A DNA stretch of 64,000 bases, taken from positions 48,230-112,229 of the IMG/VR virus record IMGVR_UViG_3300048883_000431, one strand, 5' to 3'. Shown here in pieces: positions 19,622 through 28,318 of the stretch (positions are counted from its first letter, which is position 1; each line of letters starts with the position of its first letter). The DNA comes from a virus. Under the pieces are notes generated by a model that saw only the letters and a program-made list of their open reading frames with translations, searched no databases and had not been told where the DNA came from. Position numbers and translations under genes: made by a program.

Positions 19622-20182
19622 CTACATGTAGACGAACGCTAGTCCGGGGGCACGGGTGTCGGCCCAGACGACTCGGAATCGACCGGCGGACTCGATGTCG
19701 GATACCACACCACGAACGTCCGCCGACACGGAGTCGTGTATGGCGACCATCCCGCCAGACCTAACCATGGGGGAGTAGTGGTTCCAGTCGCTGGTGCAGC
19801 CCCCGACGGTATGATCCCCGTCTATGAACAGTAGATCGACCCCGGAGGCGTAGGCGTCAAGTATCGTCGACACCGAGTCCACCGAGGGCATATCCCGAGA
19901 GCTCCCCACAATGTGGTGGTAGGCAAACCCCTCCTGGGAGGCGAAGTCGGACACGGCACGTCGGTGGTGGTCCATATCGGGCTGGTGGAGATCGACGGAT
20001 ATGAGGAGGTCGGGCCGGGTGAGTGCCAGGAGGGCGGTTGTTCCGAACCTGAAGGTCCCGATCTCAAGTATCGTGCGGGCCTTGCCCATGTGAGCCGCCG
20101 CCGCCGAGAGTATGAGTTGCCTCTCGTGCTCGGGGGTGTTGCTTTCGTGCATCGCTAGGTGGGTCATAAGTCGCACACTCAT
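19622..20182 (-). CDS. Class I methyltransferase (cephalosporin-hydroxylase/Methyltransf_24-like)
   Basis: The 186-aa protein has ILEIGTFRFGTTALLAL (SAM motif I) near residue 38 and VDLLFIDGDHTVGGC near 115. This pairing is typical of Methyltransf_24 / cephalosporin hydroxylase-type enzymes, common in glycan clusters. It starts at the ATG at 20182, which overlaps the previous stop by one base (TGATG). It is a diverged paralogue of the protein at 21089. Together with FkbM it suggests a multiply methylated sugar. Confidence 0.7.
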   Translation of the reverse strand: MSVRLMTHLAMHESNTPEHERQLILSAAAAHMGKARTILEIGTFRFGTTALLALTRPDLLISVDLHQPDMDHHRRAVSDFASQEGFAYHHIVGSSRDMPSVDSVSTILDAYASGVDLLFIDGDHTVGGCTSDWNHYSPMVRSGGMVAIHDSVSADVRGVVSDIESAGRFRVVWADTRAPGLAFVYM

Positions 20183-21099
20183 CAAGCAGTACCCCATCCT
20201 GATAGAGCGTCGTTAAGCTGCTGGTCAACCACGCCGTGGGAGAAATACCTGACCGCCGCGCGCCGGGCGCTCGCCCCACGCTCCGCAAGCCAGTCCATAT
20301 CTCGGGGTGTTGGGGAGGTTATCCGGGCTAGGCCGGACGAGCTGTGCATCCCGGACGAGCTGAACTCTGTCCTGTCTTGGGGAACAGTCCTGAACCGAGG
20401 GAGCCCCACGTCCCCGGACCCCAGGTAATCGGACACGTTGTACCGACACTGGGGGGAACTCTTGTGGTGCTGGTGGTTGGGAAGGGAAAGAGGCATCCCC
20501 ACCATAGCGGCCTCGACGACGCGCGGGGTGTAGTGCGTGCGTGGGTCACCGCAGTCATAGTACAGTCGGTGGGATCGCATAGCGGACAGTCGGGACCCAG
20601 GGGAGACATCGTTGCACGCCGCCTTTGCCCCCATGTCGACCGCCGCTTCTCCCATGACCGTGCTCTGCTGTGCGTTCCTGCCTGAGTTGAGTCCGTTTCT
20701 TGTGTGCGTGGACACCGGGTCGTTGGCGTGGGGGGTGTCCATGTAGTAGAGAACTGACTGGAACTTACCGTCCCACCCGACCCACCAGGAGGGGTCCACC
20801 CCGTACCGCACGAGGGACCCCCACCCAAGCTGCTCCACCATGGAGTCCTCGTACAGGAGCAGCAGCCCACCGCAGTTGGACAGTGCTTCGATTTCGGGAA
20901 GTCCGTCCGTTGGGATAGCTTTGTCCAGGTGGAGGATGGTGGGTCCGTCGTGCATCATCGCGGCGGCTACGGTCGGGTCGTTGGTGTAGGACACATCCGT
21001 ATCACCACCCCCCGTGGACGTCCCGTGCCCCAGACGCTCGAACGCCTGACGCGTCGCCCGCCCCACGTCTGATATGCCCGTTCCGAATCTAACCCTCAC
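20182..21099 (-). CDS. Glycosyltransferase, GT4-like
   Basis: I choose the GTG at 21099 (VRVRFGTGISDVGRA). It has GGAGG six bases upstream and overlaps the preceding stop by 11 bases; the longer frame upstream is an antiphase reading of the methyltransferase gene. The protein is 305 aa. The segment HYTPRVVEAAMVGMPLSLPN resembles the GT4 donor site. The first half has a Rossmann-like pattern. Confidence 0.65.
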   Translation of the reverse strand: MRVRFGTGISDVGRATRQAFERLGHGTSTGGGDTDVSYTNDPTVAAAMMHDGPTILHLDKAIPTDGLPEIEALSNCGGLLLLYEDSMVEQLGWGSLVRYGVDPSWWVGWDGKFQSVLYYMDTPHANDPVSTHTRNGLNSGRNAQQSTVMGEAAVDMGAKAACNDVSPGSRLSAMRSHRLYYDCGDPRTHYTPRVVEAAMVGMPLSLPNHQHHKSSPQCRYNVSDYLGSGDVGLPRFRTVPQDRTEFSSSGMHSSSGLARITSPTPRDMDWLAERGASARRAAVRYFSHGVVDQQLNDALSGWGTA

Positions 21100-21721
21100 T
21101 CGACGCCTCCTTGATGACCACCCCGTACCCGGTCTGGTTTGGGGGGACGTGCTTCTCCAGTCTGTAGGGGTGGTCCGACGCCACCAGCTCTTCCCAGAAT
21201 ATGGACACGTTTGGCTCGCCGTATGCGTTGGGTGGCTCGCCCCCGGTCTCCACGTCGTGGATGAAGATGACCGCTCTGTCCGCCGACAGCGCTGCGTAAT
21301 CCGCAAAGTCCCGCCTCACACCGTGCAGGCTGTGGTCCCCGTCTACCACAACCGCGTCGGGGGCGTGGCCTACCGCGCTGATTATGGACCGAAGCATGAG
21401 CTTGACTTCCCCGTGGTGTGAGTCCCCCTCCAGGGGGTAGTAGTCGACCCCGAGACGGTCGCACACCTTGTGCATCTTTGAGTATACCATACCGCGAGAC
21501 AGTCCGGGTAGGTCAATCGAGACGAAAACCTCCGGCTGCATCTTCACGAGACGGTAGGCTAGCCCGCACATGCGGGTCCCTATCTCCAGTATAAACCTGG
21601 GGGTCCCCCCAAGCTCTCGGGACGTGACCCTCTCGAAAATTTCCAACTCGGCTTGACTTGTGGCCTGGTGCTCCTCCGAGGCCCATCGCAGCAGAGGAGG
21701 ATCGTTCGCATCGTCACGCAT
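21089..21721 (-). CDS. Class I methyltransferase (Methyltransf_24-like)
   Basis: The 210-aa protein has RFILEIGTRMCGLAYRLV near residue 43 (motif I) and DAVVVDGDHSLHGVRRDF near 125, the same pair of motifs as in the protein at 19622. The ATG overlaps the stop of the upstream sulfotransferase by 8 bases. It is predicted to methylate a glycan building block; the substrate is unknown. Confidence 0.7.
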   Translation of the reverse strand: MRDDANDPPLLRWASEEHQATSQAELEIFERVTSRELGGTPRFILEIGTRMCGLAYRLVKMQPEVFVSIDLPGLSRGMVYSKMHKVCDRLGVDYYPLEGDSHHGEVKLMLRSIISAVGHAPDAVVVDGDHSLHGVRRDFADYAALSADRAVIFIHDVETGGEPPNAYGEPNVSIFWEELVASDHPYRLEKHVPPNQTGYGVVIKEASSEG

Positions 21722-22418
21722 GTGGCTCCCCCTCCAGGGTGTACCCGAACTCCTCTATCTCATGGACGCACGCGCGTGCCACCACGTGTACGTCGGCCCG
21801 CGACAGAACCTCGTTGGGGGGCCGAGCGTCCATCCGAACTCCCCCGCCGATGTGGGGTACCCCCACGGTGAGTCCAAGCCCAAGCCTGTCACTCAGACGC
21901 CCCAGCTCGCCGTGTAGGTCCTCGTACCGCATCACGTGGTCCACCAGTATCGTATTGTCCCACGTGTACATGCTCCAGTTTGACTCCCGCCCGAGGAAGA
22001 GTCCCCCCTGGATTGCCTCGGACAGGGTTGGGTCGCCGGTTACGCCGGGGTTCCCGTCCCACCCCATGCCGCGCTCATGGTAATACTGTGAGACGATCCT
22101 GTCCCAGGGATTGCGCTCCGTGCAGAACGTGTAGTAGTCACGCCACTCCCGTGGGAAGACGTCCCGTATTTTGACGGCCGTCATGTGGGGCGGCCACAGC
22201 ACGTCGGCGTGTGTCCAGGGCCTACTGGACGGAAACAGTGGCCCAAAGCAGTTCTGCGGGCCGCGCGGGCCGTCCTCACTTCCCCTGCCGTCCCCCAGAG
22301 CTAGTGGGGTGATGATGTCCTCGTCCCCGCATACCGAGGATAGTGCCCACTCGATGCTACTTCCCGCCACCTTAGCGCACTTCACGTATATAAATCTGTG
22401 TCTGTGGGAGATTATCAC
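21714..22418 (-). CDS. Sulfotransferase (Sulfotransfer_2-like), copy 1
   Basis: The 234-aa protein carries both PAPS-binding signatures of the family: VKCAKVAGSSIEW near residue 15 (5'-phosphosulfate loop, with the expected Lys) and TERNPWDRIVSQYYH near residue 100 (3'-phosphate site). Members move a sulfate group from PAPS to sugars. It starts at a GTG that overlaps the previous stop as GTGA without a strong Shine-Dalgarno sequence, suggesting re-initiation. It is the most diverged of three tandem paralogues (21714-23784). Confidence 0.8.
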   Translation of the reverse strand: MIISHRHRFIYVKCAKVAGSSIEWALSSVCGDEDIITPLALGDGRGSEDGPRGPQNCFGPLFPSSRPWTHADVLWPPHMTAVKIRDVFPREWRDYYTFCTERNPWDRIVSQYYHERGMGWDGNPGVTGDPTLSEAIQGGLFLGRESNWSMYTWDNTILVDHVMRYEDLHGELGRLSDRLGLGLTVGVPHIGGGVRMDARPPNEVLSRADVHVVARACVHEIEEFGYTLEGEPHA

Positions 22419-23116
22419 TGGGCAATCCCATCGTGGAGCGTGTAGCCGAACTCCCGGATTATGGAGGCGGAGTCTTTGGCGATGATCTCGGCCTGTTTAG
22501 AGGTAAGGACCAGTGACGGGTGCCTCCTGTCACGTCGGAACTCCGCATGGAGCCTCGGGAGTACCGGGACCGGCACCCCCAGCCTACCGCAGAAGTCCCG
22601 AAGCTCCGCATCGTAGTTCTCGTACCGCATCACGTGGTCCACTATGATGTTGTCGTCCGAGTCCGTGTAGAATCTCCTGTTGGTGACCTGCACACCGAGT
22701 AGCCCCTGGTCTAGGCACTCCGAGAGGGTGGGTCGGTCGACGTCGTCGCCCGTGAACTTCTTGGAGTAGTATGCCTCGTAGTAGTGCGAGATGATTCGGT
22801 CCCACGGGTTGCGCTCCGTGACGAACGTGTAGTAGTCCTCCCATTCCTTGGGAAACTCCGCCATGATCGCGGAGGGCTCCGTGTGGGCGACCCACCTGGT
22901 GTCCGCCCTGGTGGGCGGGCGGTTCGGGGGGTACAGGGGGTAGTAGCAGTTCTGCGCACCACGGTTTCCCTCGACCTCCCACCGTGGGTCCGGGTACCCG
23001 TACGGGGTGACGATGTCGTCGGGACCGCACAGTGACGAGAGTCCGAATTCGAGGCTCGTTGCGCCGACATTGACGCACTTGACATGGATGAAGCGGTGCT
23101 TGTGGGAAATTATCAA
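22415..23116 (-). CDS. Sulfotransferase paralogue, copy 2 (5'-PSB lysine replaced)
   Basis: The 233-aa protein is very similar to copy 3 over its full length, including long identical DNA stretches. It keeps TERNPWDRIISHYY, but the 5'-phosphosulfate loop reads VKCVNVGATS where copies 1 and 3 have a Lys (CAKV). That Lys normally contacts the leaving phosphate, so this copy may be weak or inactive. It starts at TTG overlapping the previous stop (TTGA). Confidence 0.75.
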   Translation of the reverse strand: MIISHKHRFIHVKCVNVGATSLEFGLSSLCGPDDIVTPYGYPDPRWEVEGNRGAQNCYYPLYPPNRPPTRADTRWVAHTEPSAIMAEFPKEWEDYYTFVTERNPWDRIISHYYEAYYSKKFTGDDVDRPTLSECLDQGLLGVQVTNRRFYTDSDDNIIVDHVMRYENYDAELRDFCGRLGVPVPVLPRLHAEFRRDRRHPSLVLTSKQAEIIAKDSASIIREFGYTLHDGIAQ

Positions 23117-23784
23117 CGGGCAACCCCGTCGTGTAGTGTGTAGCCGAACTCACGTATGATGCTCGCGCTGTCCCGGGACACAATGTCTGCGTCAGCCTGT
23201 GTGAGAACCTCGGAGGGGTGCCGCCTGTCGCGTCTGAACTTCGCGTGCAGCCTCGGCAACGTCGGTACCTCGACCCCCAGCCGGTCGCACAGCGCTGCCA
23301 GCTCCGCATCGTAGTTCTCGTACCGCATCACGTGGTCCACTATGATGTTGTCGTCCGAGTCCGTGTAGAATCTCCTGTTGGTGACCCGCACACCGAGTAG
23401 CCCCTGGTCTAGGCACTCCGAGAGGGTGGGTCGGTCGACGTCGTCGTGGTGCTGGTAGTATGCCCCGTAGTAGTGCGAGATGATGCGGTCCCACGGGTTG
23501 CGCTCCGTGACGAACGTGTAGTAGTCCTCCCATTCCTTGGGAAACTCCGCCATGATCTCGGGGGGCTCCGTGTGGGGGACCCACCTGGTGTCCGCCCTGG
23601 TGGGCGGGCGGTTCGGGGGGTACAGGGGGTAGTAGCAGTTCTGCGCACGGTTTCCCCCGACCTCCCACCGTGGGGTGATGATGTCGTCGGGACCGCACAG
23701 TGACGAGAGTCCGAATTCGAGGCTCGTTGCACCGACCTTGGCACACTTGACGTGGATGAACCGATGCTTGTGGGATATAATCAC
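23113..23784 (-). CDS. Sulfotransferase paralogue, copy 3
   Basis: The 223-aa protein has VKCAKVGATSLEF near residue 14 and TERNPWDRIISHYY near 90, both intact. I choose the GTG at 23784, overlapping the preceding stop as GTGA. It differs from copy 2 by short in-frame deletions (for example around ITPRWEVGG) and scattered substitutions, the pattern of a fairly recent tandem duplication. Confidence 0.8.
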   Translation of the reverse strand: MIISHKHRFIHVKCAKVGATSLEFGLSSLCGPDDIITPRWEVGGNRAQNCYYPLYPPNRPPTRADTRWVPHTEPPEIMAEFPKEWEDYYTFVTERNPWDRIISHYYGAYYQHHDDVDRPTLSECLDQGLLGVRVTNRRFYTDSDDNIIVDHVMRYENYDAELAALCDRLGVEVPTLPRLHAKFRRDRRHPSEVLTQADADIVSRDSASIIREFGYTLHDGVAR

Positions 23785-24815
23785 TCCGCGTGCTCCTTGA
23801 ACGGGATGATCAGACTGCGGGAGTCCCTTGTATCCCTCGGTCCCTCGCCCAGCGGCGCGGCAAGGACCCAAGACAGGATGTCATCGTCGGAGACCAGCCT
23901 ATCGGTGCAGTGGAGGTTCAGGGAATCGTCGTGCTGTAGGGTGAGGAAGTTCAGGAGTCCCTCACGCCCCTCGGCAGTGTCGGGGTAACCGTTCCTGGCG
24001 ACCGCGAGAGTCACGTTGTTGCGGTCCCACAGGGTACACCCCAGGTGGGTCCACGTCTCGGCACTGACCCGAACGTCGGCGGCGTCGAGGGCGGCAATCG
24101 CCCTGAATATGTCGTTCTTCTGGTCGACGTGGGTCACCAGCCCCGGGTGGAGGGCCCCCGCAGCCCTTGCCGCGACCGTCCGCGCGTAATACTGTGGGTC
24201 GCTCAAGTCCATCACTCCGCCCCCCAGCCACACGACGGCCCACCCTGCCCCGAGGAGTCCCTCCGTGATGTCCAGCCACGCGTGCCCGTCAAGGTGTGTG
24301 CGTCCGAAGGGGGCAAGGACGGCGAGGGGGCGTCCGCAAGCCCACGACTGGAACTCGCGGACGTACCCTTCGTACTCCGAAGGGACGTGCAGTCCGGTGT
24401 GGGCATAGGGGACCACCACACGCCTTGAATCCCTAAGACGTCGGTTCCACGCGCGCAGGGCATACGGAACCACGGTCAGGGGGTCGTCCGTCCCTGACGG
24501 CGGGGCGAAGTCGTCGGGCATTCCGAGTGACTTGACCACCATGCCAGCCTCGGAGGGGTCGATGCAGACAACATGACTGAGTCTGGGGTCGCATGACAGT
24601 AGCCTCTCGCTGGCCTTCCGGCGTGTTCGACCAGAAACGGACTCGTCGTACACGAGAACCACGCCCGCCTCCACGTCGCACACCCTTGCGACGTCCAGGA
24701 GATCGGGCACACGCCTAACGATGAACCGTATGACGTCCCCGATCCCGGTACCCGGGTAATCCCATAGGACGCCCGAAGGGAGACTCTTGGGGGAGCGGGA
24801 GACTGCGGGCCCCAT
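23781..24815 (-). CDS. GT9-like glycosyltransferase
   Basis: The 344-aa protein starts at the ATG at 24815, with GGAG seven bases upstream; a TTG at 24827 is possible. It has GTGIGDVIRFIV near residue 25, the GT9 N-terminal loop, and a C-terminal Rossmann half with LAVLAPFGRTHLDGHAWLD then WAVVWLGGG. The usual DTGxxH motif is replaced by VSAETWTHLGCTLW. It is paralogous to the next gene upstream. It is predicted to be a heptosyltransferase-like glycosyltransferase. Confidence 0.6.
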   Translation of the reverse strand: MGPAVSRSPKSLPSGVLWDYPGTGIGDVIRFIVRRVPDLLDVARVCDVEAGVVLVYDESVSGRTRRKASERLLSCDPRLSHVVCIDPSEAGMVVKSLGMPDDFAPPSGTDDPLTVVPYALRAWNRRLRDSRRVVVPYAHTGLHVPSEYEGYVREFQSWACGRPLAVLAPFGRTHLDGHAWLDITEGLLGAGWAVVWLGGGVMDLSDPQYYARTVAARAAGALHPGLVTHVDQKNDIFRAIAALDAADVRVSAETWTHLGCTLWDRNNVTLAVARNGYPDTAEGREGLLNFLTLQHDDSLNLHCTDRLVSDDDILSWVLAAPLGEGPRDTRDSRSLIIPFKEHAE

Positions 24816-24816
24816 G

Positions 24817-25788
24817 CTAGGCTCCAAGGAGTAGGGAGGTTCGCCCGGAATCGGTCTCGGGCACCCCGGTGCACCACCGAACCAAGTCGCATGGGGTCGG
24901 TAGATGGCGGACGAACACCCGGTTACTGGCGATTCCGTCCTGGTGAATGAGATCGGAGATTCCCCTATTGGACGGAGTGTACTCCCCCGAGGGGGCGCGG
25001 CAAAGATCGCCGACGAGGAAGAAGTGGCGGTCCCACAGGGTGAGGACGGTTAAGGACCATGTAACCGTGGACATCCCCGCCCTGCACAGGTCAGCGGCGG
25101 CTACGACCCTGAATATACTCCCCGCGTCTTGGCGCAGACGTGAAACGCTCCCGGGGAAGTCCTCGTGGAGCTTCCTTACCATGGGCTCCGCCGGTATGCG
25201 GATCGCACCCGGGTGTCCCTTCTGCCGAACTCGGTCGAACTCCCCCCCACCGGATATGATAAGGGCCCACCCAAGCCGGAGGAGCCTCCTTGCGGCTTTG
25301 TCTAGAAACCCCACATCGTAGTCCCCCCTACCGAACGGGCACATGAGAAGCGAGGGGGCCCGATCCACCAGAAGGCGCATCTCCTGAACATAGTCCCCGT
25401 AGTTGGGGGGCGCGTACAGCCCTTGGGGTACCGTGCAAATAGGAGCTTGAGCTACGGCGTCGGCCTTGTCCCGATGCTCCAGATCAAGTATGGTCGGGGT
25501 GGGGGTCCCCCCAAGGTGGTCGGCGAGTTCCTTTCTGTCCGCCATTATCATACGGTCGATGCGCGGGTCGTGCTCAAGTGCTTCGAGGATGCCCCTTCGC
25601 CGCATTGCCCCAGCAGGGGCCCGTCCCTGGGACAGAACTACTGTGTTGGGCACGCCCAGTGACTTGGCGAGAGATGACTTGAGGTGCGCCTCCGCGACGG
25701 TATTTCGGAGGGCGTCCCCGATGCCCGCCGGGAACACCGAGATGACCTGATCCTCCCCGAGCAGCGAGAGGTCCTGTGTTACGTCCAT
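24817..25788 (-). CDS. GT9-like glycosyltransferase paralogue
   Basis: The 323-aa protein has FPAGIGDALRNTVAEA near residue 20, SLLMCPFGRGDYDVGFLD near 165, and AGMSTVTWSLTVLTLWDRH where GT9 enzymes have their nucleotide-sugar contact. It aligns with the protein at 23781, so the two arose by duplication. It starts a few bases after the sigma factor stop and is the first glycan gene of the operon. Confidence 0.6.
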   Translation of the reverse strand: MDVTQDLSLLGEDQVISVFPAGIGDALRNTVAEAHLKSSLAKSLGVPNTVVLSQGRAPAGAMRRRGILEALEHDPRIDRMIMADRKELADHLGGTPTPTILDLEHRDKADAVAQAPICTVPQGLYAPPNYGDYVQEMRLLVDRAPSLLMCPFGRGDYDVGFLDKAARRLLRLGWALIISGGGEFDRVRQKGHPGAIRIPAEPMVRKLHEDFPGSVSRLRQDAGSIFRVVAAADLCRAGMSTVTWSLTVLTLWDRHFFLVGDLCRAPSGEYTPSNRGISDLIHQDGIASNRVFVRHLPTPCDLVRWCTGVPETDSGRTSLLLGA

Positions 25789-25794
25789 CCCCCG

Positions 25795-26379
25795 TCACTC
25801 CTCCAGCATCCTCTGTAACAGTTCGACTGAGGCGTCGTGCATCCGCTTCACGGAGGCATAGGAGAGTCCGAGGCGTCGGCTTGCGCCCCGTATGGTCTCG
25901 CCCTCCAAGTATACCATATTCAGGATGTCGGGGTAAGGGTAACATATGCGCTCGGACACCGCAACGAAGTCACGCGCCTCCGCGTCCGCTTCGGCCTCCG
26001 GGGCTACGAACATGCCGGAGGTGTCGATAGCGTCCGTCGAGACGTACTCGTGGATCGGGTTGTCCGTGAGAACACGGTGCCACGACACCGCGACGTTGCC
26101 GTTCTTGTGCTTGGCGATGCAGCGGATCATCCCGAGGTAGATAGCACGTCCGGCGTAGGTGGAGAACTTGGCGCGCTCCGGGTCGTAGCTCTGTGTGGCC
26201 CGCGCGAGGGCCTCGTACCCGGACTGCTCAACGTCTTCGTAGAACTCGGAGAAGGCAAGGGAGTACCCTCCACCGTCGAACTTGGGGCGTATCTTGCCTA
26301 GAATGTGGGGGACAAGTTTCATGTTGTCCTCCACCACCTGGCGCTGACCGTCCGTTAGTGGCACAACTGGTTTAGCCAT
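25795..26379 (-). CDS. RNA polymerase sigma factor, sigma-70 family (short)
   Basis: The 194-aa protein has the region 2 pattern: a helix with FYEDVEQSGYEALARATQSY then AKFSTYAGRAIYLGMIRCIA, where the Tyr/Trp-rich -10 recognition helix lies. The C-terminal part (GETIRGASRRLGLSYASV) is a region 4 helix-turn-helix. Between them is an acidic linker. Such phage sigma factors redirect host RNA polymerase to phage genes. The ATG has GGAGG eight bases upstream. It sits directly upstream of the glycan operon and may share its transcript. Confidence 0.8.
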   Translation of the reverse strand: MAKPVVPLTDGQRQVVEDNMKLVPHILGKIRPKFDGGGYSLAFSEFYEDVEQSGYEALARATQSYDPERAKFSTYAGRAIYLGMIRCIAKHKNGNVAVSWHRVLTDNPIHEYVSTDAIDTSGMFVAPEAEADAEARDFVAVSERICYPYPDILNMVYLEGETIRGASRRLGLSYASVKRMHDASVELLQRMLEE

Positions 26380-26569
26380 GAGTCGATCCTCCGTCTATTG
26401 ATAGGAGGGACCGACGCGGGGACATGCTGTCCACGCCCAAGGCCCACTCCGTTATGCTATCGACACTGCCTCCCCCTTCAAGGAAGTAGAGATTCCGTCC
26501 GTGGTCCGTAAGGAGCTGGGGGTCGAGGAGCGCATCGGGGTTGTTGGTGATAGGGATGCTGTGCGGCAT
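26372..26569 (-). CDS. Hypothetical protein, 65 aa
   Basis: The ATG at 26569 overlaps the methyltransferase stop by one base (TAATG), and the stop at 26372 overlaps the sigma factor start by 8 bases. The tight fit on both sides supports a real gene. No domain is recognised. Confidence 0.55.
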   Translation of the reverse strand: MPHSIPITNNPDALLDPQLLTDHGRNLYFLEGGGSVDSITEWALGVDSMSPRRSLLSIDGGSTHG

Positions 26570-27819
26570 TAGAACAACATGTCGTCGCCCTCTGGTTGTC
26601 GCTTCGCCTTCTTGAATCCGAAGGGGGCCTCGTCGTGGCCCATCTGCCTGGACGCGAGTGTGTGTGTCCACATTGCGTCGAGCCTTGACTCGGCGATGGC
26701 GCGGAAGTCGGGGCTTAACTCCACGCCTACGAAGTTGAAGTTGGTCGCGATGGCAGCCATTCCGGTGCTCCCCGACCCCATGAACCCATCGAGAACCATG
26801 CCCCCCTTTGGGGTCACGAGCTTGATGAGATACCGCATCAGTGCCAGCGGTTTGCAGGTGGGGTGGTCGTTCTTCACCGCTGTCTTGGCGTCACCCCCGC
26901 CACCGTAGCCCTTATTATACACCTCAACGCGTGCCTTAGTCGAGAGACCCTCGCAGCCGAAGTCCTTCTCCCCCCTGGAAGGCTTGTCAACGTACGCAAA
27001 GCGAAGGGTCTCCAAGTCGAAGATTTCCTCCGACTCGAAGACCCTGTAGAACGGGGTCACCTCCTGCTCTGCTTGTGCTTCCATCAGCAAAGCTGTCGTT
27101 CGATCCATTATAGCATTTTGCGGGTAGCGTCCGCCGGGGTGGGGCGACCAGTAGTAGCCGAACTCCTCGTCGGACTGCATCTGATCCTTGGGTGTCTCGC
27201 CTTCCGCATACTGCACGCGCGCGGACCCGGCGTTGATCGCCCCGGTTCTCCACTTGATGATGTTCGCTGCGATGGTCGGCTCACTGATGGGCTTCTGTGC
27301 CAGGATGATGGGCTCGTAGGCCGGGCGGAGCGTGGTGTTCCAGTCGTCATACTCCTCCGCGAGCTCCGTGTTGGGCGTGTCGTAAGCGAACTGCCCATAC
27401 CCACGCTCGTTGACGATGTCCGTCCCCTTGGCGGTGATGACCCGTCCCTTGCGGTCGTTCACGCGTGGCTTACCCAACGCCTTGTCGATGTCACGGGCAA
27501 CAGCGCGTCCCGTGTTGATCGCGTTGGCGTACATCCACATGAGGGTGTCCTTGATGACGAACCCTGCGTCCTCCATCGCCACCTTCACCCGGTGCACAGT
27601 CTTGGGGTGACCGAATACGACTGCGTGACCGCCCGGCTTCAGCACACGGAAGTGCTCGCGCCACATGTCCACGTCGTAGGCGATGCCGGACGCGTCCCAC
27701 TTGTTGCCCGCAAGAAACAGCTCGTAGGGCGGGTCGGTACAGATGGAGTCGATCTTGTTGTCACCGAACGGGAGCTCCTGGCAGCTCTGATTCCATGTCC
27801 TGTATGGCCTGTCTGGCAT
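26569..27819 (-). CDS. DNA methyltransferase (N6-adenine/N4-cytosine, beta-class order)
   Basis: The 416-aa protein has the catalytic motif DPPY at residues 29-32 and the SAM-binding motif DGFMGSGSTG near residue 345, the motif order of beta-class amino-methyltransferases. DPPY fits N6-adenine methylation, though N4-cytosine cannot be excluded. A central variable region would recognise the target site. No restriction partner is nearby, so a role in protection against host restriction or in regulation is likely. Its first 59 bases overlap the end of the phosphatase gene. Confidence 0.85.
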   Translation of the reverse strand: MPDRPYRTWNQSCQELPFGDNKIDSICTDPPYELFLAGNKWDASGIAYDVDMWREHFRVLKPGGHAVVFGHPKTVHRVKVAMEDAGFVIKDTLMWMYANAINTGRAVARDIDKALGKPRVNDRKGRVITAKGTDIVNERGYGQFAYDTPNTELAEEYDDWNTTLRPAYEPIILAQKPISEPTIAANIIKWRTGAINAGSARVQYAEGETPKDQMQSDEEFGYYWSPHPGGRYPQNAIMDRTTALLMEAQAEQEVTPFYRVFESEEIFDLETLRFAYVDKPSRGEKDFGCEGLSTKARVEVYNKGYGGGGDAKTAVKNDHPTCKPLALMRYLIKLVTPKGGMVLDGFMGSGSTGMAAIATNFNFVGVELSPDFRAIAESRLDAMWTHTLASRQMGHDEAPFGFKKAKRQPEGDDMLF

Positions 27820-28318
27820 CGTCGATCTTCCCTTCCCCCGTGAGGACGCACGCCTCGGCTAGCGTAATCATCGCGCTGCGGGGGTCGATGAACCCACGGT
27901 GCTGCGCGAGCTCGGTCAGTGTCTTGTCGATGGTCCGTGGTTCCCACGTCCTGTCGAGCATGACGAGGTAGGTGGCGACCACGATGGGCGACCGGCTTAC
28001 CCCTGCGTGACAATGCACGAGCACCCGACCGCCCCGCTTACACAGGAGCTGGTCGAGGATCATCGACGCGCGTGCCAGGTCGTAGACGTGGTTGCCCGGC
28101 CCGTCGATTAGTCGGGAAGCCCCGTAGAGAATCCTCACGGTGGGACGTCTGTAGAAGCAGTCGTTCGCAACATTCAGGACGGCCTCGATCCCACAGTTGA
28201 ACAGCGCCCCAACGGTAATCGCTGAGGCGCTGTTGCCAATGGCAATCCTGTCCGTCACAAAGTCGAAGTTACCGGATGCCGACGCTGGTAGACTCGACGA
28301 TGTGGACTCCATCTCCAT
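27761..28318 (-). CDS. Dual-specificity protein phosphatase-like protein
   Basis: The 185-aa protein carries the Cys-phosphatase signature HCHAGVSRS at residues 102-110 (HCxxGxxR, with catalytic Cys103 and Arg109). Asp72, in LIDGPG about 30 residues upstream, is the likely general acid. The N-terminal FDFVTDRIAIGNSASA resembles the start of DUSP domains. It would dephosphorylate Tyr or Ser/Thr residues, or a phosphorylated nucleotide or RNA. All catalytic residues are present. It overlaps the Gp157-like gene at its start and the methyltransferase at its end. Confidence 0.8.
   Translation of the reverse strand: MEMESTSSSLPASASGNFDFVTDRIAIGNSASAITVGALFNCGIEAVLNVANDCFYRRPTVRILYGASRLIDGPGNHVYDLARASMILDQLLCKRGGRVLVHCHAGVSRSPIVVATYLVMLDRTWEPRTIDKTLTELAQHRGFIDPRSAMITLAEACVLTGEGKIDDARQAIQDMESELPGAPVR

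Noticed and set aside
26863-27843. 326-aa frame on the plus strand antisense to the DNA methyltransferase
   Set aside because: It mirrors the well-supported DPPY methyltransferase; its protein is Leu/Arg/Val-rich with no family signal and no ribosome-binding site.
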